A DNA stretch of 50,108 bases from an uncultured Anaerotruncus sp. (GTDB lineage: Bacteria > Bacillota > Clostridia > Oscillospirales > Ruminococcaceae). The notes below the pieces were generated by a model. It was not told the DNA's origin and searched no databases. It was given only the letters and a program-made list of their open reading frames with translations. Position numbers and translations under genes: made by a program. Shown here in pieces: positions 7,690 through 15,381 of this stretch. Where the stretch lies: positions 1 through 50,108 of the forward strand of contig CAJUJI010000003.1 of the NCBI GenBank assembly GCA_910586875.1, written 5' to 3'. Numbering within the stretch: the first letter of the stretch is position 1; each line of letters starts with the position of its first letter.

Positions 7690-8520
7690 ATGGTACGTAT
7701 CACAGCCCTGATGGACAATGAGCCTTCAGAACATCAGTCGCTCATTCATGAGCACGGGTTATCTTACCTGATCGAGCGGGAGGATTGCCGCATTTTGTTT
7801 GACTGCGGTGCGAGCATAAGCCCCTGGCAGAACGCCCGCCGCCTTGGTCGCAGCGTACATCGTCTGGACGCTGTGGTATTAAGCCACAGCCATTACGACC
7901 ACGCAGCAGGCTTTCGCGACCTGATCGAGTTGGGCAATGGCAGCCAGCTGCTTTATACCGGCCCAGGCTTTTTCACACCGAAGTTTTCCTTTGACGGGCT
8001 GCTCTATACCGATATCTCTGCGGGCTTTACCGCCGACTTCTTAGTCGCGCATGACATCCGCCACAAGGAGGTGCAGGGGCTGGCTGAAATTTTCCCCGGC
8101 ATCTATCTCATCAGCGGTTTCCCTCGCACCCACGACTTTGAGACCATCCCAAAGCGGTTTGTGCGCCAGACTCAAGCGGGCTTTGTGCCCGATGATTTCA
8201 GCGACGAAATCTGCATGGCGCTGGAGCTTGAGGGAAAGCTGGTTGTCTTGGTCGGCTGCTCGCATCCTGGCATTCTGAATATGATGCAGCATGTCCGCCA
8301 GGTGTTGGGACGGCCGATTTATGCGGTCTTTGGCGGCACCCATCTCAAGGAGGCCAACGACGAGCGAATTGCGCTCACCATCGCCCAGCTGCAAGAAATG
8401 GGCTTGGAGCTGTTGGGGCTCAGCCATTGTTCCGGCAGCGCCGCAGAATGCGTTGCGCAGCAAACTCCGGCGGTGAAAAGCTGCCACATGAGTGTGGGCA
8501 AGTGCGTGTTTTTGGCATGA
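7690..8520 (+). CDS. MBL-fold metallo-hydrolase (COG1237-like)
   Basis: A 276-residue cytoplasmic metallo-beta-lactamase-fold protein. Metal ligands appear in order: SHSHYDHAAG near residues 68-77 (HxHxDH), GCSHPGI near residue 195, GGTHL near 222, and LSHCSG close to the C-terminus. This arrangement, with the final GLSHC motif, resembles the COG1237 group that includes the archaeal methanopterin-pathway enzyme annotated as dihydropterin-ribofuranosyl-aminobenzene phosphate synthase and many uncharacterised bacterial hydrolases. The substrate is unknown. The ATG at 7690 follows a GCAGGTGA sequence. It is monocistronic, ending before the bidirectional terminator at 8586-8612. Confidence 0.85.
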   Translation: MVRITALMDNEPSEHQSLIHEHGLSYLIEREDCRILFDCGASISPWQNARRLGRSVHRLDAVVLSHSHYDHAAGFRDLIELGNGSQLLYTGPGFFTPKFSFDGLLYTDISAGFTADFLVAHDIRHKEVQGLAEIFPGIYLISGFPRTHDFETIPKRFVRQTQAGFVPDDFSDEICMALELEGKLVVLVGCSHPGILNMMQHVRQVLGRPIYAVFGGTHLKEANDERIALTIAQLQEMGLELLGLSHCSGSAAECVAQQTPAVKSCHMSVGKCVFLA

Positions 8521-8585
8521 CCGCAGCTTTTACATCCCCATCCTCCACGCTGCGACCGGGGACGACGCTCCGAGCATTGTCAAAT

Positions 8586-8612
8586 AAAAAAAGCCCTTGC
8601 GGGCTTTTTTTT
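8586..8612. terminator. Bidirectional terminator between the MBL gene and the sigma-54 activator
   Basis: A-run followed by stem AGCCC/GGGCT around loop TTGC and a T-run (8586-8596 / 8601-8612). A and T tracts on both sides make it usable from both convergent genes. Confidence 0.85.
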
Positions 8613-8685
8613 GCTTGGCAATGAAATGCGCCCTCACCCTTTCAAGCGCTGGTCACAGCCCACAATCTTCCCTTTTCAGAATGTT

Positions 8686-10584
8686 TCAATCTAACCCGTA
8701 TTTTTTCATCCTGCGCCAAAGGGTGGACCGGTCGATTCCCAACAGCTTTGCAGCCTCGCCCTTGCGGTAACACACCTGCGATAACGCACGGATGAGCCGC
8801 TCCCGCTCGGTCTGTTCCAGCCATAGTCCCTTGGCCGGCGGCTGGCGGCTAAGCGGTTCATCTCCCAGCTCCAACGCCTCCACCACCGTCTTGCAGGAAA
8901 TCACCTGATCGTTACAGAGCACACAGATGCGCTCCACCACATTGCGCAGCTGACGCACATTCCCCTGCCATGAAAATGTTTGCAGCCAAAGCTCGGCTTC
9001 GGGGTCCAGCCTGGTAAAAAGCGGCTTGTGCTCCTTTTGGCAGCCCTCCTCCAAAAAGCGCCAAACCAACGGAATGATGTCCCCTTTGCGCTGATTGAGC
9101 GGCGGTATCCGCAGCTTGAGCACCTCCAACCGGTACATCAGATCCCGCCGGAAATTTCCTGCTTCCTGCTCGTCGTTCAAATTCTTATTGGTCGCCGATA
9201 TAATCCGCACATCAATTGGAATCACATGGTCACCGCCCAGCCGCACAATTTCCCGCTCCTGAATCACCCGCAAAAGCCTGCCTTGAAGCTTTGAAGACAA
9301 ATCCCCGATCTCATCCAGAAAGATTGTGCCGTTGTGAGCCGCCTCAAACAATCCGATTTTGCCGTTTTTGGACGCGCCGGTAAAGGCCCCTTCGACATAC
9401 CCGAATAGTTCGCTTTCCAAAAGATGCTCCGGCAGCGCAGCGCAGTTAATCGCTACAAACGGGCCTTTGGCGCGTCTGCTTGCATTGTGAATGCTCTGCG
9501 CAAACAGCTCCTTGCCCACCCCTGTTTCTCCATACAACAACACATTCGACTCGTTGCGGCTAAAGCGGCGGGCCTTTTCGATTGTCTGGCACATCACAGC
9601 ATCCTGGTGGATGATATCCGCAAAGGTGTATTTCGCTACAAAGCCCTTTTGCAGAATATTCCGCCGGATTTTCGCCTCGGTCTTTTGCAGCTCCCGCGCC
9701 TCGGTGCAGGTGATTACCACCCCCGAGCTCTCCCGCGTCCCTTCAATCGGCACACAATTTAAAGTGATCACCTGTCCCTGAATTTGGCAGATCTCATCCA
9801 CCAGCTTTTCATTTTTCCGAACCACCTGCTGAATATCCAATCCAGGGAACAGCTTTTGCACCGGCTGACCCAGCGCGTCCTGCTCGGACAGGCGTACAAT
9901 CGCACATGCCTTTGGATTGATGCTGCGGATAGTCCCCTCCCGATCGGTGGAGAGAATCCCGCTATAGGAGTAGTCCATAATCTTCGCCAGCCGGTCACGC
10001 TCCTGGCGCTCCTGCCGGGTCGCCTCCACCAGACGAATAGACATCTCCAACGCCTTCATAATCGCCTCGCGCCCGGTGCGCACCATCGTGAACGGCAGCC
10101 CGCGCTTTTTTGCCTTGCGGCAGGCTGTCTGCCCGCCGATAATCGCCTGTGCACCCTTTTGAACCGCCCTGTCAATACAGCGCTCCAAGCCCTCCCTGTC
10201 CTCGGTGAGATAATGGTCAATCTGTACCCCTTCAAACAGGCTGCCAAAATTCTGCGCCCCATAAAGCATCGACTCGGTCCCCAAAATTGCAAGATGCCTG
10301 CACCCATATGTGCGAATGCACTCATTCACCGCCATCACCAGATCAAAGCCAGTGGTGCTGATCTCCACCCCCAGCATCTTCCACGGATTTTTGTCCTGAA
10401 AATACCGCAGTGCAAACCCTCTGGCGATGAACACATCCCCCTCAATCTCGCCGTTGAGTTCCTCCTCCCCTTGCGCAATATTCAGAATTTTGTACTGAAT
10501 ATCCGGCCGTCCAAGCTGCCGGAACGCCGCATCAATCTCCCCTGTCAACGCGGCGTATGGGGAGATAAAGGTAATCCGAATCAT
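8686..10584 (-). CDS. Sigma-54-dependent transcriptional activator with PrpR-N sensor
   Basis: Enhancer-binding protein of 632 residues. Residues 1-185 resemble the PrpR N-terminal sensor domain, with a GGQTACRKAKKRGLPF-like stretch. A PAS domain follows at about 205-310 (YSYSGILSTDREGTIRSINP). The AAA+ domain spans about 325-560 with Walker A GETGVGKE, the intact sigma-54 contact loop GAFTGA, Walker B FLDEIGD and GNVRQLRN. The C-terminus is a Fis-type helix-turn-helix (GEAAKLLGIDRSTLWRRMKKYG). It is divergent from the oxidoreductase-tctBAC operon, which carries a -24/-12 promoter, so that operon is its clear target. Its own -35 lies in an imperfect dyad, suggesting autoregulation. The inducer is unknown. 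Confidence 0.94.
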   Translation of the reverse strand: MIRITFISPYAALTGEIDAAFRQLGRPDIQYKILNIAQGEEELNGEIEGDVFIARGFALRYFQDKNPWKMLGVEISTTGFDLVMAVNECIRTYGCRHLAILGTESMLYGAQNFGSLFEGVQIDHYLTEDREGLERCIDRAVQKGAQAIIGGQTACRKAKKRGLPFTMVRTGREAIMKALEMSIRLVEATRQERQERDRLAKIMDYSYSGILSTDREGTIRSINPKACAIVRLSEQDALGQPVQKLFPGLDIQQVVRKNEKLVDEICQIQGQVITLNCVPIEGTRESSGVVITCTEARELQKTEAKIRRNILQKGFVAKYTFADIIHQDAVMCQTIEKARRFSRNESNVLLYGETGVGKELFAQSIHNASRRAKGPFVAINCAALPEHLLESELFGYVEGAFTGASKNGKIGLFEAAHNGTIFLDEIGDLSSKLQGRLLRVIQEREIVRLGGDHVIPIDVRIISATNKNLNDEQEAGNFRRDLMYRLEVLKLRIPPLNQRKGDIIPLVWRFLEEGCQKEHKPLFTRLDPEAELWLQTFSWQGNVRQLRNVVERICVLCNDQVISCKTVVEALELGDEPLSRQPPAKGLWLEQTERERLIRALSQVCYRKGEAAKLLGIDRSTLWRRMKKYGLD

Positions 10585-10609
10585 CCAATTTCACCTCTTT
10601 TTGCGCTCT

Positions 10610-10638
10610 AGTATACCACATTTTGCAACAAATCGCAA
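10610..10638 (-). promoter_or_regulatory. Sigma-A promoter of the sigma-54 activator gene
   Basis: Minus-strand -35 TTGCGA (10638-10633) and -10 TATACT (10615-10610) with a 17-bp spacer. The leader to the ATG at 10584 is about 20 bases. Confidence 0.7.
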
Positions 10639-10651
10639 CTATTTGCCTCAA
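10623..10651. promoter_or_regulatory. Imperfect dyad, candidate activator-binding site
   Basis: TTGCAACAAAT (10623-10633) and ATTTGCCTCAA (10641-10651) match as inverted repeats at 8 of 11 positions. The dyad overlaps the -35 of the activator gene and lies about 150 bp upstream of the -24/-12 promoter, a normal distance for a sigma-54 enhancer. Assignment is inference from position. Confidence 0.4.
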
Positions 10652-10798
10652 AATGCAGCACTCACAAGCCTCTTATCTCAAATTTTGTTCACCTCGCACC
10701 ACAAATTTCCAAAATGACCGGCAATCTGCCTAATCAGATAGGGGGATTTCTTATACAAATTTCTCAGAAAAACTGCAATTTTCAAAAAGCAGGCTGAA

Positions 10799-10815
10799 TT
10801 GGCCTCTTTCTTGCT
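10799..10815 (+). promoter_or_regulatory. Sigma-54 (-24/-12) promoter of the oxidoreductase-tctBAC operon
   Basis: TTGGCCTCTTTCTTGCT has the invariant GG (10801-10802) and GC (10813-10814) with exactly 10 bases between them, and matches TTGGC and TTGCT on both sides. It lies about 40 bases upstream of the ATG at 10857 and faces away from a sigma-54 activator gene. Confidence 0.88.
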
Positions 10816-10856
10816 AATATAGTATTTGTAATCTTTTGAAAAGAAGGAGTTTCATT

Positions 10857-12257
10857 ATGAGCTTACATAACCTTTATACCGCAAAGACCGAACAGGTCAC
10901 CACCGCCGCACTCATCGGCGTTGGACATTTTGGCACCGCAATTCTTGCGCAGTGCTACCCCATGTCCCAGGTGAAGCTGTCCGCGATTGCCAGCCTCACC
11001 TGGGAATCGATGGCCCAGGCTGCGAAAACCGCAGGCATTCCCGATGACCAAATCTGCTTTTGCCAAACATTGGAACAGGCGAAAGCTGCTTTAGAAAACG
11101 GCCAGCTCGCCGCGGTCACCGACCCCATGCTGCTGATGGATTTGGAGATTGACACCATTATGGAAGGCTCTGGTGATCCTGAAGCGGGTGCAGCCTATTG
11201 TCTGGCAGCGCTCAATGCAGGCAAAAACGTTGTCATGGTCAGCAAAGAGGTGGATTCCTGCATCGGACCTGAGCTGCGCAGAATCGCACGGGAAAAAGGG
11301 CTGATCTGCACCCCCGTGGACGGCGACCAACACGGCGCTTTGATGCAGCTGGTGGAATGGGCGCGGGATATCGGCTGTGAAATTATCGCCGCCGGAAAGA
11401 GCCGCGATGCGGAGTTTATCTACGACCGCAAGGAGAAAACCGTCACCGTTTACTGCGATCAAATCACCATCCCGAAGACGATCACCGTTCACCTCTCGGA
11501 TGAGGAATGTGAGCTGATGGAAAGCAGCGACCCCGACAAGGTGCAGGAGTGTGTCCGCCGGCGCAAGGAAATTTTGCACGAGCTGGACCCCCGCGGCGGC
11601 TTCGATCTGTGCGAGATGGTCAATGCGGCAAACGCCACCGGCCTGGTGCCAGACACCTCGCTGCTGCATGATTTTATTCTGCATACCCCCGAGCTGCCGA
11701 TGGTGCTATGCGGACCAGAATACGGTGGGATGCTCTCCCGCAGCGGCGTAATCGAGGTGGTCACCAACCTGCATGAGCGGCATGAGTCGGGGCTCGGCGG
11801 CGGCGAGTGGATTGTTGTACACTGTCCCAACGCATACTCCCAGATGATTTTGGCCACCAAGGGCTGTTTAAACAATGCGGATCAAACCGTCTCCCTTGTT
11901 TACCGGCCGTATCACCTGTGTGGCGTGGAGGCTTCCGCTACCCTGCAATGTGTTGGCATTACCGGCGTTTCCATCGGCGGCGATACTGCAAAGCAGTCGT
12001 TTGATATTGTACAGGAGGCGGTGGTAGATCTGCACAAGGGCGATGTCATGGGCAACGACCATGACACCCGTATGCTCACCCACATGGTCCCCGCCACCCG
12101 TATGCAGCCTGATCAGCCCATTCCTGCGCATATGCTCAACGGAAAAGTGCTCGCCTGCGATGTGCCAAAAGGCACCATCATCACCTATGGTATGGTTGAG
12201 TGTCCCGAACACAGCGCGCTGTTCGACCTGCGCAGACAGCTGGAAGCCCATTTATAA
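10857..12257 (+). CDS. NAD(P)-dependent oxidoreductase with C-terminal SAF domain (COG4091-like)
   Basis: A 466-residue protein with an N-terminal Rossmann fold (AALIGVGHFGTAIL, residues about 18-31) resembling homoserine dehydrogenase. The catalytic-like middle contains DTIMEGSGDPEAGA and NVVMVSKEVDS. A C-terminal SAF-type region follows (LACDVPKGTIITYGMVE). This is the arrangement of COG4091, predicted homoserine-dehydrogenase-like enzymes often found beside carboxylate or sugar-acid transporters. It is first in an operon with tctB, tctA and tctC, so it probably oxidises or reduces the imported acid or a derivative. ATG 10857 is chosen because AAGGAG precedes it; the earlier in-frame ATG at 10836 lacks a ribosome site. 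The exact substrate cannot be told. Confidence 0.82.
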   Translation: MSLHNLYTAKTEQVTTAALIGVGHFGTAILAQCYPMSQVKLSAIASLTWESMAQAAKTAGIPDDQICFCQTLEQAKAALENGQLAAVTDPMLLMDLEIDTIMEGSGDPEAGAAYCLAALNAGKNVVMVSKEVDSCIGPELRRIAREKGLICTPVDGDQHGALMQLVEWARDIGCEIIAAGKSRDAEFIYDRKEKTVTVYCDQITIPKTITVHLSDEECELMESSDPDKVQECVRRRKEILHELDPRGGFDLCEMVNAANATGLVPDTSLLHDFILHTPELPMVLCGPEYGGMLSRSGVIEVVTNLHERHESGLGGGEWIVVHCPNAYSQMILATKGCLNNADQTVSLVYRPYHLCGVEASATLQCVGITGVSIGGDTAKQSFDIVQEAVVDLHKGDVMGNDHDTRMLTHMVPATRMQPDQPIPAHMLNGKVLACDVPKGTIITYGMVECPEHSALFDLRRQLEAHL

Positions 12258-12310
12258 TTGCGCTCCCGCCGTTTTCCCACCTTTTTTTGATCTGAGAAAG
12301 GAGCGCAAGC

Positions 12311-12766
12311 GTGAAAATTTCTGTCAAAACAAAATATCTCATTCCGGTAGGCTGTATCGCGACCGGCGGGCTGTTCGCCCTGCTCAGCGCCACACAGTAT
12401 GAACTTTGGCACCCGACCAAAGGACCGATGCCTGGCTTTTTTCCGTTTTTGTGCGGACTGCTGCTGCTCTGCGCAGGCATCGCCGGAATTTTCCAGGCCA
12501 GAAGGGATGCGGAGCCGGACTTCCAGTTGGATAACTGGCTGTTGGTTGCCTGTGTGTTCGCGGTGATCGGCGCAAATTACATCATCGGTTTTTTACCCAG
12601 CCTGTTTTTATTTAGCTTTGGCTGGTTAAAACTCAAAGAGCGCTGCTCTTGGAAAATCACCCTGATTACAATGGTCGTTTTGCTGATTATCATTCTAGGC
12701 ATCTTCCAGTTTTGGCTGGAGATCCCCTTTGAAAAAGGGCTGCTTTTTCGAAATCTATTGAAGTGA
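12311..12766 (+). CDS. tctB: Tripartite tricarboxylate transporter, small membrane subunit TctB
   Basis: A 151-residue protein with four hydrophobic segments (about residues 9-25, 41-62, 75-100 and 113-133), the usual size and topology for TctB. It is the small integral membrane partner of the TTT secondary transporters that bring in carboxylates using a periplasm-facing binding protein. The start is GTG at 12311, with GAAAGGAG eight bases upstream. It sits between the SAF oxidoreductase and tctA, two bases before the tctA ribosome site. TctB sequences are poorly conserved, so the call relies on topology and context as well as the PGFFPFLCGLLL segment typical of the family. Confidence 0.88.
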   Translation: MKISVKTKYLIPVGCIATGGLFALLSATQYELWHPTKGPMPGFFPFLCGLLLLCAGIAGIFQARRDAEPDFQLDNWLLVACVFAVIGANYIIGFLPSLFLFSFGWLKLKERCSWKITLITMVVLLIIILGIFQFWLEIPFEKGLLFRNLLK

Positions 12767-12773
12767 GGTGCAC

Positions 12774-14276
12774 ATGATGGAAAATTTACAGCTGCTCATG
12801 AGCGGTTTTTCCGTTCTGTTTACCTTTGAGAATATTCTGCTGTCCTGTTTGGGCTCATTTTTAGGAATTATCGTGGGCGCAATGCCTGGCATCGGCTCCT
12901 GTGCAGGCGTTGCGCTGCTGCTGCCGATGACCTTTGGCATGAGGCCAACCGGCGCAATTGTGCTGCTCTGCTCGCTTTATATGGCGTGTATGTTCGGAGG
13001 CAGCTATAGCGCTATTCTGCTCAACATCCCCGGCGACAGCCCTGCCATTATGACCACCATGGACGGCTATCCGCTGGCCCAGCAGAAAAAGGCGGCAAAG
13101 GCACTGCTGACCGCAAATACCAGCTCGTTTTTCGGCGGGCTGATCGGAATGTTGATTCTCACCTACACCGCTTCTGGACTTGCAAAGTTCGGATTGCGGT
13201 TTGGTTCGGCTGAAATGACCGTGCTGCTGCTGGTTGCGATGACCTCAATTACCTGGCTGATTGGAGAAAATCCCACCAAAGGGCTGATTGCAACGCTGAT
13301 TGGCGTGCTGCTGACCTGCATCGGCTCGGACGTAATCAATGCGTCCAACCGTCTGACCTTTGGCAGCATCTATCTGATGGGTGGCATCGAATTTACCCCG
13401 CTGGTCATTGGCGCGGTCGGCTTCTCCCAGATTATCAGCCTGGTCACCGAAAAAGACGGGGATATCGTTTCGGATGAAAAGCTTTCGATGCGGCAGGCGT
13501 TCTTCACCCTACACGAGTGGAAGCGCATCCTTCCGCCAATTTTGCGCTCCGGCTTCATCGGCACCTTTATTGGTGTGCTGCCGGGCGCAGGTCCAACCAC
13601 CGCTTCCTTCACCGCCTACACCCTCCAAAAAAAAGCGTTCAAAAATGAGGTGCCGCCTGGCCAGGGCGCAATCGAGGGACTTGCGGCCTGTGAAGCTGCC
13701 AACAATTCCGCCTGTGCAGGCTCGTTCGCGCCGTTGCTGGCGCTTGGCATCCCTGGTTCCGCGACTTCCGCGGTGCTGCTGGGCGGGCTGATCATGTGGG
13801 GGCTGACCCCTGGACCGCTGCTCTTTACCAACAACGCGGATTTTGCCTGGGGCTGTATCGCTTCGCTGTTCTTCGCCAATCTGGTCGCGCTGTTCTGCGG
13901 ACTGCTGTTGGTGCCGCTGCTCTCCAAGGTCATCCAGATCCCCAGCAAAATTCTGGTGCCCTCGGTGACCGCCATCTGTATGGCCGGCTCCTACAGCGCC
14001 ACCCGTTCGATGTACGGCGTGATGATTATGGTCGTGGCGGGCATCGTCGCTTATCTGCTGGTAAAAAACGGATATCCGCTGGCGCCGCTGCTGCTGGGAT
14101 TTGTGCTTGCACCGCTGTTGGAAAAATATATGCGCCGCGGCTTCGCGACCTCCGCAGGTCATCTCTCAATTTTCTGGGAATCTACCATCTGCAAAATCTG
14201 CCTGTTGGTCTTTTTTATCATTATTTTGTCTCCTATTGCCCGCAGGGTAATTGGTATACGCAAACAGAAACAGTAA
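12774..14276 (+). CDS. tctA: Tripartite tricarboxylate transporter, large membrane subunit TctA
   Basis: The transport channel of the TTT system, about 500 residues with roughly 11-12 membrane segments. The two family signatures are visible: LGIIVGAMPGIGSCAGVALL near residues 26-45 and GTFIGVLPGAGPTTASFTAY near 262-281, each a glycine-proline-rich re-entrant loop. LGIPGSATSAVLLGG near residue 330 is also characteristic. The likely start is ATG 12774 or the next codon 12777, both downstream of GAGG; a GTG at 12768 overlaps the ribosome site and is unlikely. The gene is tightly packed after tctB and followed 15 bp later by tctC. Confidence 0.95.
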   Translation: MMENLQLLMSGFSVLFTFENILLSCLGSFLGIIVGAMPGIGSCAGVALLLPMTFGMRPTGAIVLLCSLYMACMFGGSYSAILLNIPGDSPAIMTTMDGYPLAQQKKAAKALLTANTSSFFGGLIGMLILTYTASGLAKFGLRFGSAEMTVLLLVAMTSITWLIGENPTKGLIATLIGVLLTCIGSDVINASNRLTFGSIYLMGGIEFTPLVIGAVGFSQIISLVTEKDGDIVSDEKLSMRQAFFTLHEWKRILPPILRSGFIGTFIGVLPGAGPTTASFTAYTLQKKAFKNEVPPGQGAIEGLAACEAANNSACAGSFAPLLALGIPGSATSAVLLGGLIMWGLTPGPLLFTNNADFAWGCIASLFFANLVALFCGLLLVPLLSKVIQIPSKILVPSVTAICMAGSYSATRSMYGVMIMVVAGIVAYLLVKNGYPLAPLLLGFVLAPLLEKYMRRGFATSAGHLSIFWESTICKICLLVFFIIILSPIARRVIGIRKQKQ

Positions 14277-14291
14277 GGAGGAATCTCTGAA

Positions 14292-15317
14292 ATGAAAAAA
14301 GGATTGGCTCTTGTGCTATCCAGTATGCTCGCCCTCTCGATGCTTACCGCTTGTGGCGGCTCGTCTGCACCCGCATCCAGCGCTGCTCCAGCGGCGTCTT
14401 CCGCTCCTGCCAGCAGCACACCTGCAAGCGAACCCGCAGCACAGGATTGGAAGCCCAGCAAGACGGTCAGCATCGTCTGCGTCTCCGCGGCCGGCGGCGG
14501 AAGCGATATCAACAGCCGCGCAGTCATCGACACCTTTGGAAAGATCGGGGTGGACACCAGCTTTATCGTTGACTACAAAAACGATGGTGGTGGCGCGGTA
14601 GGCTGGCAGTATGTTGCAAAGTCCACCGATGATAATGTCATCATGTGCTATGGCTTTGGCGACACCATCAACATGCTCACCAACACCGATTTTAGCATGG
14701 AGGATTACCGCGGTGTTTCGCTGGTATCGGCAGAGCAGCTGGTACTGCTCTCCACACCAAACTGCAAATACAAGGATCTGAATGAAGCGGTTGAGGCGGC
14801 AAAGAACGGGACGGTTGTCACCATCGCTGGTTCGGGCGGCGTGGACCCCATCATTTACAACAAACTGCTGCAAATTACCGGCCTGACCGACGCACAGCTC
14901 AGCTACATCCAGCACAATTCCACCGGTGAGGCGATCGTCACCATGCTTGGAAACCACAGCGACTTTGTCGTATGCAAACCGTCCTCCTGTATCTCCTATG
15001 TGGAATCCGGCGAGCTGGTCCCCTATGTTGCCTTCCAGAAGGACCGCTTTGCAGCGCCCTTGGATACCGCACCCACCATCGCAGAGCTCGGCTATGATGC
15101 AATTGAAGCTCCCATGTGGCGCGGTTTTGCGGTCTCTAAAAACATGCCCGAGGAAGCCTACCAGTATTATTGCGACATCTTCCAGAAGCTGGTGGATTCT
15201 CCGGAATGGACCGCTGACTATGTAGAAAAATACGCCGCGAGCCCGCTGTTTTTAATCGGCAAGGAGGCCGACGAGTTCATGCGTCAGGCGGAGGTTGACT
15301 TTAACGCTATTCAGTAA
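14292..15317 (+). CDS. tctC: Tripartite tricarboxylate transporter substrate-binding lipoprotein TctC
   Basis: Extracytoplasmic receptor of the TTT system, 341 residues. The N-terminus is a lipoprotein signal with lipobox LTAC (Cys at about residue 21), then a Ser/Ala/Pro-rich linker typical of clostridial binding proteins. The mature part follows the Bug/TctC pattern: VSIVCVSAAGGGSDINSRAVID for the first substrate loop, GGGAVGWQYVA, and a later LGYDAIEAPMWRGF. In the known family, binding is through main-chain contacts and ordered waters to the substrate carboxylate. AAGGAGG lies upstream of ATG 14292. It is the last gene of the sigma-54-driven operon and is followed by a bidirectional terminator. 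Confidence 0.94.
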   Translation: MKKGLALVLSSMLALSMLTACGGSSAPASSAAPAASSAPASSTPASEPAAQDWKPSKTVSIVCVSAAGGGSDINSRAVIDTFGKIGVDTSFIVDYKNDGGGAVGWQYVAKSTDDNVIMCYGFGDTINMLTNTDFSMEDYRGVSLVSAEQLVLLSTPNCKYKDLNEAVEAAKNGTVVTIAGSGGVDPIIYNKLLQITGLTDAQLSYIQHNSTGEAIVTMLGNHSDFVVCKPSSCISYVESGELVPYVAFQKDRFAAPLDTAPTIAELGYDAIEAPMWRGFAVSKNMPEEAYQYYCDIFQKLVDSPEWTADYVEKYAASPLFLIGKEADEFMRQAEVDFNAIQ

Positions 15318-15335
15318 ATCACCTGCATGTATGCA

Positions 15336-15370
15336 AAAAACCTCGGATGGAATTTCCATCCGAGGTTTTT
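15336..15370. terminator. Bidirectional terminator between tctC and fakA
   Basis: AAAAACCTCGGATGGAA (15336-15352) pairs with TTCCATCCGAGGTTTTT (15354-15370). Long perfect stem with flanking A and T tracts serves both convergent genes. Confidence 0.92.
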
Positions 15371-15381
15371 CATTTGTAAGC

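Noticed and set aside
13509..14162. 217-codon minus-strand frame opposite tctA
   Set aside because: Composition is charged and repetitive (His/Gln/Arg-rich), as expected for the complement of a membrane protein gene; tctA signatures cover this region.
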